Shown: in pieces, positions 55,576 to 63,297 of the stretch
Position numbering within the stretch: position 1 is the stretch's first letter
Layout of the letters: each line of letters begins with the position of its first letter
NCBI RefSeq assembly: GCF_900105135.1
Contig: NZ_LT629741.1
Span: 2,108,001-2,172,000, forward strand
DNA: 64,000 nt
Direction: 5' to 3'
DNA from: Gramella sp. MAR_2010_147
GTDB lineage: Bacteria > Bacteroidota > Bacteroidia > Flavobacteriales > Flavobacteriaceae
The notes under the pieces: generated by a model
What the model was told of the DNA's origin: nothing
What the model saw: only the letters and a program-made list of their open reading frames with translations
Database searches by the model: none
Position numbers and translations under genes: made by a program

Positions 55576-56571
55576 ATGGATAAAGCTCCGAGTTTTGGTG
55601 TTATTGGAGGTGGTAGCTGGGCCACTGCAATTGTAAAGATGTTATGTGAAAACCTGGAACAGGTAAACTGGTATATGCGTAGCGTGTACGCTATTGAACA
55701 CATAAAAAAGCAGGATCACAACCCTAACTACCTAAGTTCTGTTGAGTTTGATGTAAACCAGCTTAATTTAAGCAATGACATTAATGAAACTGTTGCCGCC
55801 TCAGACTATATAATTTTCGCTATTCCATCTGCATTCCTAAAACGCGAATTAGATGCTTTAAAGGTTCCATTGACAGATAAGATCGTATTTTCAGCTATAA
55901 AAGGTATCGTTCCAGAAACAAGTTTAATTGTAGGAGAACATTTCAATGAATATTTTGAGGTTCCTTTCGAAAATATTGGAATTCTTACAGGTCCCTGCCA
56001 TGCCGAGGAAGTAGCCCTGGAAAGACTTTCTTATTTAACCGTAGCGTGCCAGGATGAAAAAAAAGCGGAGATCGTAGCCGGATATCTTGGAAGCGACTAT
56101 ATCACTTGTAAAATTAGTGACGACGTTATAGGAACAGAATATGCGGCCGTATTGAAGAATATTTATGCGATTGCCGCAGGAATTGCGCATGGTTTGGGAT
56201 ATGGAGATAACTTCCAGAGTGTTCTTATGAGCAATGCGATTAGAGAAATGAAGAAATTCATTAAAAAAGTGCATAAGATGAAGCGGAATATCAATGATTC
56301 TGCTTACTTAGGTGATCTTCTTGTGACCGGATATTCTATTTTTAGTCGTAACCGAATGTTTGGAAATATGATTGGTAAGGGTTATACAGTAAAAAGCGCC
56401 CAGATGGAGATGAGTATGGTGGCAGAAGGCTATTATGCTACTGAAAGCGCTTATAAAATCAATAAGGCAAAAAAGGCGAAAACCCCCATTATCAATGCAG
56501 TATATGCGATACTCTACGAGGGGAAAAACCCAAAGAAGGTCTTCAATAAATTAGTAGATAAACTGGATTAA
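55576..56571 (+). CDS. gpsA: NAD(P)H-dependent glycerol-3-phosphate dehydrogenase
   Basis: The 331-residue cytoplasmic enzyme reduces dihydroxyacetone phosphate to sn-glycerol-3-phosphate for phospholipid synthesis. The Rossmann motif is GVIGGGSWATAI (about residues 8-19). GPCHAEEVALER and the catalytic-lysine region YAAVLKNIYAIAAGIAHGLG (trimmed as AVLKNIYAIAAG) are clear. It has its own promoter region, and the next gene follows after 128 bases. Confidence 0.95.
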   Translation: MDKAPSFGVIGGGSWATAIVKMLCENLEQVNWYMRSVYAIEHIKKQDHNPNYLSSVEFDVNQLNLSNDINETVAASDYIIFAIPSAFLKRELDALKVPLTDKIVFSAIKGIVPETSLIVGEHFNEYFEVPFENIGILTGPCHAEEVALERLSYLTVACQDEKKAEIVAGYLGSDYITCKISDDVIGTEYAAVLKNIYAIAAGIAHGLGYGDNFQSVLMSNAIREMKKFIKKVHKMKRNINDSAYLGDLLVTGYSIFSRNRMFGNMIGKGYTVKSAQMEMSMVAEGYYATESAYKINKAKKAKTPIINAVYAILYEGKNPKKVFNKLVDKLD

Positions 56572-56699
56572 ATCCTAAGATTTTTCTTACTTTATATTAA
56601 TATAGTTGTTGAGATAATGACATTTCGACGACAATCTTACATGATTCATCGAAATAAATATTACCTTTACTATCCCAAACCCCTAATAATCAAATTATC

Positions 56700-57326
56700 A
56701 TGAACACAAAATTCGCGAGCTTCTGCTTAATTGCAGCCCTGGCTATTACATCCTGTCAGTCTGATGTTTCTTCAGAAAATCCGGAAGAGATCAATGAAAT
56801 TCAAAATAGTCAGAAAGAAAAAAAACATGACGTTAATAAGTGGCATGACGGTCCTTATTATCTAGATGGTGAATCAGGAAAGAATTTACACGATCCTGGA
56901 GCTTTTGAGGGAGCGCTGGCAAATTGTGATACGTATGGCCACTATGATGGAAAAGGAGAACTACTGGCCGTTTATGATGCGCCACAATCATACCATGGCG
57001 AAATTGACGTTGAAAATATCGTTATCAGCGACCAATTAAATATTTGTGGCACCCTAAACATTCGTGAAAGCGTAAAAGTTAATCAGGGAGGCACCTTTAA
57101 TCTTGGTGGAGAGATGATCACTGAAGGTGATGTAAAAGTGAATTATGGAGGTCATCTGGTTGTAGAAGGCAATGTTATTATTAAAGGAGATCTGGTGTTA
57201 CATAACAATACCATTCTAAGGTTCCTTGGAAATAATAGTTCTATAGAAGTTCTTGGAAAAGCAAAGATCTCAAAGAAAGCACTTATAGAAGGTGAATTTG
57301 AAGATGTCTCGCAAAAAATAAAGTAA
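56700..57326 (+). CDS. Lipoprotein with beta-solenoid-like C-terminal domain
   Basis: The 208-residue protein has a lipoprotein signal (AALAITSCQSD), a polar linker with KWHDGPYYLDGESG, and a C-terminal domain (about 90-205) of short, regularly spaced beta rungs: ICGTLNI, VKVNQGGTFNLGG, VKVNYGGHLVVEG, VIIKGDLVL. The layout is like a right-handed solenoid or bactofilin-type filament protein. It has its own terminator. The same kind of C-terminal domain ends the next gene product, so a shared domain is likely. Confidence 0.75.
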   Translation: MNTKFASFCLIAALAITSCQSDVSSENPEEINEIQNSQKEKKHDVNKWHDGPYYLDGESGKNLHDPGAFEGALANCDTYGHYDGKGELLAVYDAPQSYHGEIDVENIVISDQLNICGTLNIRESVKVNQGGTFNLGGEMITEGDVKVNYGGHLVVEGNVIIKGDLVLHNNTILRFLGNNSSIEVLGKAKISKKALIEGEFEDVSQKIK

Positions 57327-57347
57327 ATTCCAAATTAGAATATTTAT

Positions 57348-57376
57348 AAAGGCTGGTTAAAAAACCAGCCTTTTTT
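57348..57376 (+). terminator. Intrinsic terminator
   Basis: AAAGGCTGGTT (57348-57358) pairs with AACCAGCCTTT (57363-57373) around a four-base loop, and T residues continue to 57376. It ends the transcript of the 208-residue lipoprotein. Confidence 0.92.
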
Positions 57377-57508
57377 ATTGGAAAGAATTTTCTTATCGGT
57401 TTTTTCTTACGTTTTATCGAATAGTCCTGCTATTCAAAGAGTTTCTATTTTTTTGCTCGGTTTAATTGCTATTTTTACTTGCCCAAATACAAAAACCTAA
57501 CTTATTTT

Positions 57509-59167
57509 ATGACTCAAAGATTATTCTTACTTAGCCTTTCTTTTGCTTTAATATTTATCTCCTGTCAAAAGGATGAAAAATCAAATAACGATCTGGTAGA
57601 GCAGCAATCAAACTTCAATATCTCTACAGAGACTTCAGAATTACAGGCAGCTATAAATTTAGAAGAAACCGGGGTCATTGGAATATCACGAATAAATAAT
57701 GATACTAGAAACCAGGAACCTGCCTGGATCTTCGGGATCGAGCAAATCGCTTACCTTGAACCACCAAAATTGAACGGTGAAACGCTTCGTGCTACTCACG
57801 TTGATGTAAAAGGGAATTTCGCCTATGTATCTTATAATAAAGAGGGTGCAATATACCTTGGTGCGATAGATATTGTAGATGTTAGTGATAAATATAATCC
57901 AGTGCTTGTAAGTAGAATGAAATCTAATATCGCAGATATTAATTCTCTTTATATAGACACTAATAACAATATCGTTTTTACAGGAGCTTCCATCAATGGC
58001 GAAGGAGGAAATCACAGCCTTTTGGGATATGTCTCAACCCAGAACGGACAGTTTTCCTCAGATTTTGAACTGGATTATGCGCTTGCAGGTCATACAGGTG
58101 TACATGTATTAGACTTTAATGGAAATACAATCTTAATTAGTGGCAATTCAGGAATTGCAGGAAGCTATAAGCTTTCAGGTGCTAACAGTGCGTTCACTTC
58201 TGGAGCTGAGATTGGCCTTGGCGATTTGAGATATGCTGCAGGCAATGATAATAAACTCGCTGTTTTAAGTGGTGAGGATGGACTTTTAGAGTTTAGTTTA
58301 AACGAAGAATTTATAGAGAACCATGCCATAGGAACTGCTACATTAACGCCAGAATCAAAGAGAACAATCGCATGGTATGGCAACAACGTCTTAGTTTCTG
58401 AAGGAATTGAAGGAGCAGGAATATATAACTTTGACGCAGGTCAGAAAGTGATGACATTACCATTGAGGATACATCCTGATGCTTCCAGCATAAATACTGA
58501 AGATAAGGTAACGAATGCCATTTCTACAGACGGTAATTTTATTTATATGGCCAATGGCGGAGCGGGACTTGACATTATAAAATTAAATGAGCAACTGAAT
58601 CCCATTGCTGAAGGTGTTGCTGAAATTGAAGGAAGTGCAAATTTTGTTCAGGCTAAAGGAGAATATATCTATTTGGCAACTGGAACCGGATTGAAGATCC
58701 TGAAAATTATCACTCCACAAACAGATATAGAAACAGGTAACTTTCTTACCTGCTCAGAATTTGACTTATATACCGGAGGCAAAAACCTCACTATCCCATC
58801 AAATTCCATGGCTTCCTATAATGGTTTAATGAACCTAAAGCATCTTAATGTAAATGGTACCTTGAACTTCTGTGGAGAAATGCTTATTGAGAAAAGCGCC
58901 AACTTAAGTAGTGAATCAGTGCTTAACGTGTCTGGAAACTTTAAACTTGGAAACAAGAAATCTTCAGAAAATCTTGTAATAAGTTCCAACAGTAGCTTTA
59001 AAATTGAAGGCCTGGTTGAAATTCATGGAGATCTACATATTCAAAGTGAAGGGACATTGGAATTTATTGGAGAAGATTCCAGGATCTACGTTTCAGGAGA
59101 CGTTAAAATCAATAGCGGGGGTAAAGTACTGGGTAATTTTGAAGATCTAAATAATAAATTCAATTAG
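57509..59167 (+). CDS. Lipoprotein with LVIVD-type beta-propeller and beta-solenoid-like C-terminus
   Basis: The 552-residue protein starts at the ATG at 57509, which gives a lipoprotein signal (FALIFISCQKDE). A TTG at 57479 would add ten residues with no signal benefit. The middle (about 65-405) is a propeller with LVIVD-like blades, for example YLGAIDIVDVSDKYNPVLVS and IYMANGGAGLDIIKL. The C-terminal domain (about 410-552) resembles that of the preceding lipoprotein, with GTLNFCGEM and closing segments GDVKINSGG and GNFEDL. A surface-exposed binding or scaffold role is inferred; no enzyme motif is seen. Confidence 0.75.
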   Translation: MTQRLFLLSLSFALIFISCQKDEKSNNDLVEQQSNFNISTETSELQAAINLEETGVIGISRINNDTRNQEPAWIFGIEQIAYLEPPKLNGETLRATHVDVKGNFAYVSYNKEGAIYLGAIDIVDVSDKYNPVLVSRMKSNIADINSLYIDTNNNIVFTGASINGEGGNHSLLGYVSTQNGQFSSDFELDYALAGHTGVHVLDFNGNTILISGNSGIAGSYKLSGANSAFTSGAEIGLGDLRYAAGNDNKLAVLSGEDGLLEFSLNEEFIENHAIGTATLTPESKRTIAWYGNNVLVSEGIEGAGIYNFDAGQKVMTLPLRIHPDASSINTEDKVTNAISTDGNFIYMANGGAGLDIIKLNEQLNPIAEGVAEIEGSANFVQAKGEYIYLATGTGLKILKIITPQTDIETGNFLTCSEFDLYTGGKNLTIPSNSMASYNGLMNLKHLNVNGTLNFCGEMLIEKSANLSSESVLNVSGNFKLGNKKSSENLVISSNSSFKIEGLVEIHGDLHIQSEGTLEFIGEDSRIYVSGDVKINSGGKVLGNFEDLNNKFN

Positions 59168-59194
59168 TTTAGGTTAAAACGACGTTGAAAGAAG

Positions 59195-59222
59195 AAGCCT
59201 CCATTTTTGCGGAGGCTTTTTT
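59195..59222 (+). terminator. Intrinsic terminator after the propeller lipoprotein
   Basis: AAGCCTCC (59195-59202) pairs with GGAGGCTT (59211-59218) around an eight-base loop, followed by six T overall. It lies 27 bases after the stop and separates convergent genes. Confidence 0.88.
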
Positions 59223-59245
59223 ATTTTTAGTTTATGAAGGCATGT

Positions 59246-59641
59246 CTATTTTGCTAAAATCCCTTTTTCAGGAATAACAGGTATTTTTACCGCAGTACTT
59301 TCTTTAATAGTATTTGGCTTAAAAAGAAAAGTCTTTTCCATCATCTGCGTTCCGGCAAAATAAGTGACTTTGAATTCATTGTTCAGTTTAAGAACCTCAT
59401 CCTGTAAATACTCCACCTTTGCGAAATTCTTTGAAGGCAACACTTCAATTTTATGCCGCATTAGAGAAGTCTCTCTTTTCTTATCAAAACCTTTAGAAAC
59501 AATAAGAACCATTTCTATGGGTTCATTGGTGTTATTAACCAAATACACATTCCATTCATATGCCTCAAATTCTTCGTTGAAGACTTTAACCGCGGCTACA
59601 TGAACATCTTTAACTTCAGGTATTTCGATATCCTTTTTCAA
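59246..59641 (-). CDS. Conserved hypothetical protein of the pheS operon
   Basis: The 131-residue soluble protein has an all-beta appearance (VHVAAVKVFNEEFEAYEWNVYL, trimmed motif YEWNVYLVNN) and no signal peptide. I recognise no named domain, although comparable proteins seem common next to pheS in flavobacteria. Its start is a TTG that overlaps the TGA of the 58-residue upstream gene (TTGA), the same kind of junction as at base 174. It is the last gene of the pheS operon. Confidence 0.65.
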   Translation of the reverse strand: MKKDIEIPEVKDVHVAAVKVFNEEFEAYEWNVYLVNNTNEPIEMVLIVSKGFDKKRETSLMRHKIEVLPSKNFAKVEYLQDEVLKLNNEFKVTYFAGTQMMEKTFLFKPNTIKESTAVKIPVIPEKGILAK

Positions 59642-59814
59642 AACTTTTCTTTCGCTTTCTCTTTAATTTTTTGCCAGAGCAACCATAAAAAAATAACCGC
59701 AACAGCTAATAAAATAAGGCCTAAAGTGATCTTTATCAAAGCAATTACGAACGTGATATAAATTATTATACCCAATATCACAACTGCTAAAACCAGGAAG
59801 CTGTATTTTTTCAT
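59638..59814 (-). CDS. 58-residue small membrane protein in the pheS operon
   Basis: The frame from the ATG at 59814 to the TGA at 59638 encodes MKKYSFLVLAVVILGIIIYI and then a second hydrophobic helix (about residues 28-47) with a basic tail (KIKEKAKEKF). The ATG overlaps the pheS stop (TAATG), and the TGA overlaps the next start. Such double coupling supports a real gene in spite of its size. The function is unknown. Confidence 0.7.
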   Translation of the reverse strand: MKKYSFLVLAVVILGIIIYITFVIALIKITLGLILLAVAVIFLWLLWQKIKEKAKEKF

Positions 59815-60833
59815 TAAAGTGCTGACTTAAATTGTTCCAGGAATCGAAGATCGTTTTCATAGAACATTCTAATATCTTCTATTTGATATAGTAGCATTGC
59901 AATTCTTTCTATTCCCATTCCAAAAGCAAAACCTGAATATTCCTGAGGATCTATATTGCAATTTCTTAAAACATTCGGGTCAACCATTCCGCAGCCCATA
60001 ATTTCCAGCCAGCCGGTACCTTTGGTAATTCGGTAATCAGTTTCGGTTTCCAGCCCCCAGTAAACATCCACCTCTGCACTTGGCTCGGTAAACGGGAAGT
60101 AAGAAGGTCTCAACCTTATTTTCGATTTTCCGAATAATTGCTTTGTAAAGTATAAGATGGTTTGCTTCATATCTGCAAACGAAACATCCTTATCTATATA
60201 TAAGCCCTCCACCTGGTGAAAAATGCAGTGCGACCTTGCTGAAATTGCTTCGTTCCTAAAAACCCTTCCAGGAGAAATAGTTCTTATTGGTGGTTTGTTT
60301 TCTTCCATATATCTTACCTGAACCGATGAAGTATGGGTTCTCAATAAAATATCAGGATCTGTTTGAATAAAGAACGTATCCTGCATATCTCTGGCAGGAT
60401 GATATTCCGGAAGGTTCAAAGCCGTGAAATTATGCCAGTCGTCCTCCATCTCAGGCCCTTCAGATACATTAAAACCAATATTAGAAAAGATCTCTGTGAT
60501 TTGGTTCTTAACGATAGATATAGGATGTCTGGAACCAATCTCAACAGGCTCCGCAGGTCTGGAAAGATCTCCATAAACACCTTTTTCTTCCTGGGTATTC
60601 TCGAGCTCTTCCTTTAAAGAATTCACTTTGGCCTGAGCAGCCGTTTTCAGTTCATTAATTACCTGACCAAATTCTTTTTTCTCTTCATTAGGAACATTCT
60701 TAAACTCCGCAAAAAACTCATTAAGCATTCCCTTTTTTCCCAGATATTTTATTCGGAATGCTTCGATTTCGTCTTTTGTCTTCGCACTAAAGCTTTCAAC
60801 ATCAGTGATATGTCCTTTAATTTTATCGATCAT
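59814..60833 (-). CDS. pheS: Phenylalanine-tRNA ligase alpha subunit
   Basis: The 339-residue alpha subunit charges tRNA-Phe together with PheT, which is not in this window. It has an N-terminal coiled-coil tRNA-binding arm (about 1-85) and class II aminoacyl-tRNA synthetase motifs: motif 1 GFNVSEGPEMEDDWHNF, motif 2 region RVFRNEAISARSHCIFHQVEG (trimmed as RNEAISARSH), and motif 3 FAFGMGIERIAML. A possible -7 box (TAAATTTG) lies at 60856-60863. Followed by two short overlapping genes. Confidence 0.96.
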   Translation of the reverse strand: MIDKIKGHITDVESFSAKTKDEIEAFRIKYLGKKGMLNEFFAEFKNVPNEEKKEFGQVINELKTAAQAKVNSLKEELENTQEEKGVYGDLSRPAEPVEIGSRHPISIVKNQITEIFSNIGFNVSEGPEMEDDWHNFTALNLPEYHPARDMQDTFFIQTDPDILLRTHTSSVQVRYMEENKPPIRTISPGRVFRNEAISARSHCIFHQVEGLYIDKDVSFADMKQTILYFTKQLFGKSKIRLRPSYFPFTEPSAEVDVYWGLETETDYRITKGTGWLEIMGCGMVDPNVLRNCNIDPQEYSGFAFGMGIERIAMLLYQIEDIRMFYENDLRFLEQFKSAL

Positions 60834-60898
60834 AGGTGATTTCGTTTCGGAAGCGCAAATTTAATAAAATTTAAACCTAAACTTCAGCTTTTAAGGCC

Positions 60899-61606
60899 TT
60901 ATTCAGTTTTTGATTTTTCCGAAGCGGCCCTAAGTGGGGTCAATTTGTCTTTATAAATATAATTCATCAGAAAAAACACAGATAAAGCCCCGAAAGTATG
61001 CCATAACCAGTGAGTTCCCATCGGGAAGATATAGACAAAATTATCAAGGATCCTAAAGCTTATTGCACATCCAAAACTCAAAAAAGCCAGTAAAATGAGC
61101 CACCAATGGTGTAACCTGGTAGTATAGAAATAAAGGATAATGGGTGACAGCAAACCTATAGCTGTAGCGATATATCCTACCGAAGTATTTAAATGTTGGG
61201 GTAACGGCAGTAATTGAACGCCAAAGACAAGGAATAAAACCAATAAAATAAGTATTAGCCTTTTTTGCCAGGTTGCCTTTAGTTTTATCGTATAATAGAT
61301 AGAAACTGCAAGACATAGCACCACTATTGGTAGCCAGTCCATATACATCCAAATATCATGACTACGAGTAGCATGATACACAGTACCTCCAATAAACCCT
61401 GTAAAAAGAACAGGGATGCTCCACGCCAGGAATCGGTGATTTTTATAATCTCTATAAACTCTCAATGAAAAATAGATGATTATAAGTAAGAAGAAAATAT
61501 TGCTGTATGTATTAAAAGGCTCTACGGGCAACCTTCCCGCTAAAGTTTCCTGGTAAATAGGCCCGCTATCCTGCGGAAAAGAAAGTAGAGAAAGTCCCAG
61601 ATTCAT
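60899..61606 (-). CDS. Ceramidase-like (CREST superfamily) membrane protein
   Basis: The 235-residue protein has about seven predicted helices. Potential zinc ligands are arranged as in alkaline ceramidases: GGTVYHATRSHDIWMYMDW (about 76-94, trimmed motif YHATRSHD) with histidine, serine and aspartate, and GTHWLWHTFGA near the C-terminus with two histidines. Flavobacteria make sphingolipids, so a ceramidase or related hydrolase is reasonable. Its ATG directly follows the stop of the 118-residue upstream gene. Confidence 0.75.
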   Translation of the reverse strand: MNLGLSLLSFPQDSGPIYQETLAGRLPVEPFNTYSNIFFLLIIIYFSLRVYRDYKNHRFLAWSIPVLFTGFIGGTVYHATRSHDIWMYMDWLPIVVLCLAVSIYYTIKLKATWQKRLILILLVLFLVFGVQLLPLPQHLNTSVGYIATAIGLLSPIILYFYTTRLHHWWLILLAFLSFGCAISFRILDNFVYIFPMGTHWLWHTFGALSVFFLMNYIYKDKLTPLRAASEKSKTE

Positions 61607-61963
61607 TTAGGAAATATACTCTTTTTCCATAAAATATTGTACGATGGCTTCCTTCATTAAAACTGATTGCTCACCGGCCTTTAACGTAGGTAATTCCTCT
61701 TTTATTTTAAAATGTGGCCAGCCATCTTCATCATAAAAATCGAATTCATAATAACCATACGGCTCCAGTAAAGTGCAAATGGCTATATGCATTAAATCTA
61801 TTTTATGATCTTTTTTATATCGCTTATGGGGCTGCCCTAACTCCTGTACTCCAATTAGATAAATAATAGCATCCAGTTCCATTAAATCCCCATCTGCAAA
61901 TTGATCTGAAAGTTTCTTTTGAACTCTCTCCCATCTATCTTTTAGTTGTTCATCTCTTGCCAT
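61607..61963 (-). CDS. Conserved hypothetical protein
   Basis: The 118-residue soluble protein contains the segments LMELDAIIYLIGVQELGQ and HIAICTLLEPYGYYEFDFYDEDGWPHF (trimmed motif YDEDGWPHF). No domain is recognised. The gene is divergent from the cvpA-like gene, with about 45 bases between starts, and is immediately followed by the ceramidase-like gene, which suggests a two-gene operon. Confidence 0.65.
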   Translation of the reverse strand: MARDEQLKDRWERVQKKLSDQFADGDLMELDAIIYLIGVQELGQPHKRYKKDHKIDLMHIAICTLLEPYGYYEFDFYDEDGWPHFKIKEELPTLKAGEQSVLMKEAIVQYFMEKEYIS

Positions 61964-62008
61964 ATTGCAAAGATACCATCTAGATTTAATAATTATTATA
62001 TTTGGTTT

Positions 62009-62539
62009 ATGAATACGGTGGATATTATTTTAAGCCTGGTACTTTTATACGGATTAGTACGTGGCTTTTTCAGAGGATTGCTTACCGAGCTTGCTTCCCT
62101 TATAGGAATTGTTGCCGGAATTTACGGCGCCATTCATTTTTCACATTTTTTAGGTAATATCCTGGTTAATCATGTAGATTGGGAAGTTCAATATATTAAT
62201 CTTATTAGTTTTGCGATCACCTTTATCCTTATCGTATTTCTGGTTTCCTTAATAGGAAAAATGCTTACGAAGATCGCTGCTTTTGCAGCTCTTGGAATTG
62301 TTAACAAGCTTCTTGGTGGAGTCTTTGGACTTATAAAATCAGCTTTCGTTACCAGTGTGATCATTATGTTCTTTAAAGCTACCAATGAACGTATAGAGAT
62401 CATTGAAGATAGAACACTGGAAGAATCTATACTTTATGAACCCGTTGAAGGGATCGCCCCCATTATTTTACCATCTATCATCAAACAGGTACAGGAACGA
62501 GATCTGTTGAATGATGACGATGATGTAGCCAGGCTTTAA
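62009..62539 (+). CDS. CvpA family membrane protein
   Basis: The 176-residue protein starts at the ATG at 62009, which removes a 21-residue non-homologous extension. It has four predicted helices with the family pattern DIILSLVLLYGLVRGFFRGLL and LGIVNKLLGGVFGLIKSAF. CvpA is linked to colicin V production and envelope stress tolerance in enterics, but the role here is unknown. Followed by a terminator. Confidence 0.88.
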   Translation: MNTVDIILSLVLLYGLVRGFFRGLLTELASLIGIVAGIYGAIHFSHFLGNILVNHVDWEVQYINLISFAITFILIVFLVSLIGKMLTKIAAFAALGIVNKLLGGVFGLIKSAFVTSVIIMFFKATNERIEIIEDRTLEESILYEPVEGIAPIILPSIIKQVQERDLLNDDDDVARL

Positions 62540-62548
62540 AATATTAAA

Positions 62549-62577
62549 AAATCCGGAACATAGTATGCTCCGGATTT
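62549..62577. terminator. Hairpin between convergent cvpA-like and carbonic anhydrase genes
   Basis: AAATCCGGA (62549-62557) pairs with TCCGGATTT (62569-62577), with CATA/TATG inside, which gives an A-rich arm and a T-rich arm suited to termination from both sides. Confidence 0.8.
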
Positions 62578-62616
62578 CTCTTACTTTTCATAGCCTATTC
62601 TGGCCGATTAGATGAA

Positions 62617-63240
62617 TTACAATAAAGTAACTTTTCCGCTGGAAATCGAGTAAACCCCTCCAACGATCTTAATCTCTCCATTCTCTTCCATTTCTTTTAA
62701 AATAGGACTCTTACCCCTAATTCTGTCCATGGTGAGCTTTACATTGTTTTCCACAACATCTGCAACAAAAGAATCGTTTTTAGAGTTTCTATCCCCATCG
62801 GTTTCTGTTGTCTCTACGGCTGGTTTTATATTACTTAGTAAATGAGTAATATTACCTAATTCAACGTCATCACAAGCCGCTTTTACAGCACCACATCCTT
62901 CATGACCCAGTACGAGTACAAGCTTACTTCCAGCTACCTTGCAGGAATATTCCATGCTCCCAAGAATATCGGTATTTTCAAAATTACCTGCTACTCTTGC
63001 AGCAAAAACATCTCCTACACCCTGGTCAAAAACAGTTTCAACAGGAACACGTGAATCTATACAGCCAAGAATTACTGCCTGTGGCCATTGCCCTCCAGTA
63101 GTTTTTTCTATTTGAGAACCATAGTTTCTCTGATGCATTTTATTTTCAGTGAATCTCTTATTTCCATCCATCAAATCTTTTAGAACAGCATCAGGACTTA
63201 ATTGTGATTGTTTTTCTTTATTTATTATTTCAGTAATCAT
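62617..63240 (-). CDS. Beta-class carbonic anhydrase
   Basis: The 207-residue zinc enzyme interconverts CO2 and bicarbonate. Zinc ligands are clear: CIDSR (about 61-65) and HEGCGAVKAA (about 114-123). Conserved VRVAGN-like ARVAGNF is present. The start codon follows a spacer of about 57 bases after the SulP gene on the same strand, so the pair may form a bicarbonate uptake unit. No signal peptide is seen, so it is cytoplasmic. Confidence 0.95.
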   Translation of the reverse strand: MITEIINKEKQSQLSPDAVLKDLMDGNKRFTENKMHQRNYGSQIEKTTGGQWPQAVILGCIDSRVPVETVFDQGVGDVFAARVAGNFENTDILGSMEYSCKVAGSKLVLVLGHEGCGAVKAACDDVELGNITHLLSNIKPAVETTETDGDRNSKNDSFVADVVENNVKLTMDRIRGKSPILKEMEENGEIKIVGGVYSISSGKVTLL

Positions 63241-63297
63241 AATGTTATTTTTTATTAATTCTACTTAAGAATGCATAAGACATAGTGAAATCTATGC

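Noticed and set aside
59663..59860. 65-codon minus-strand frame near pheS
   Set aside because: It overlaps both the pheS end and the better-supported 58-codon frame, and reads without hydrophobic or domain features.
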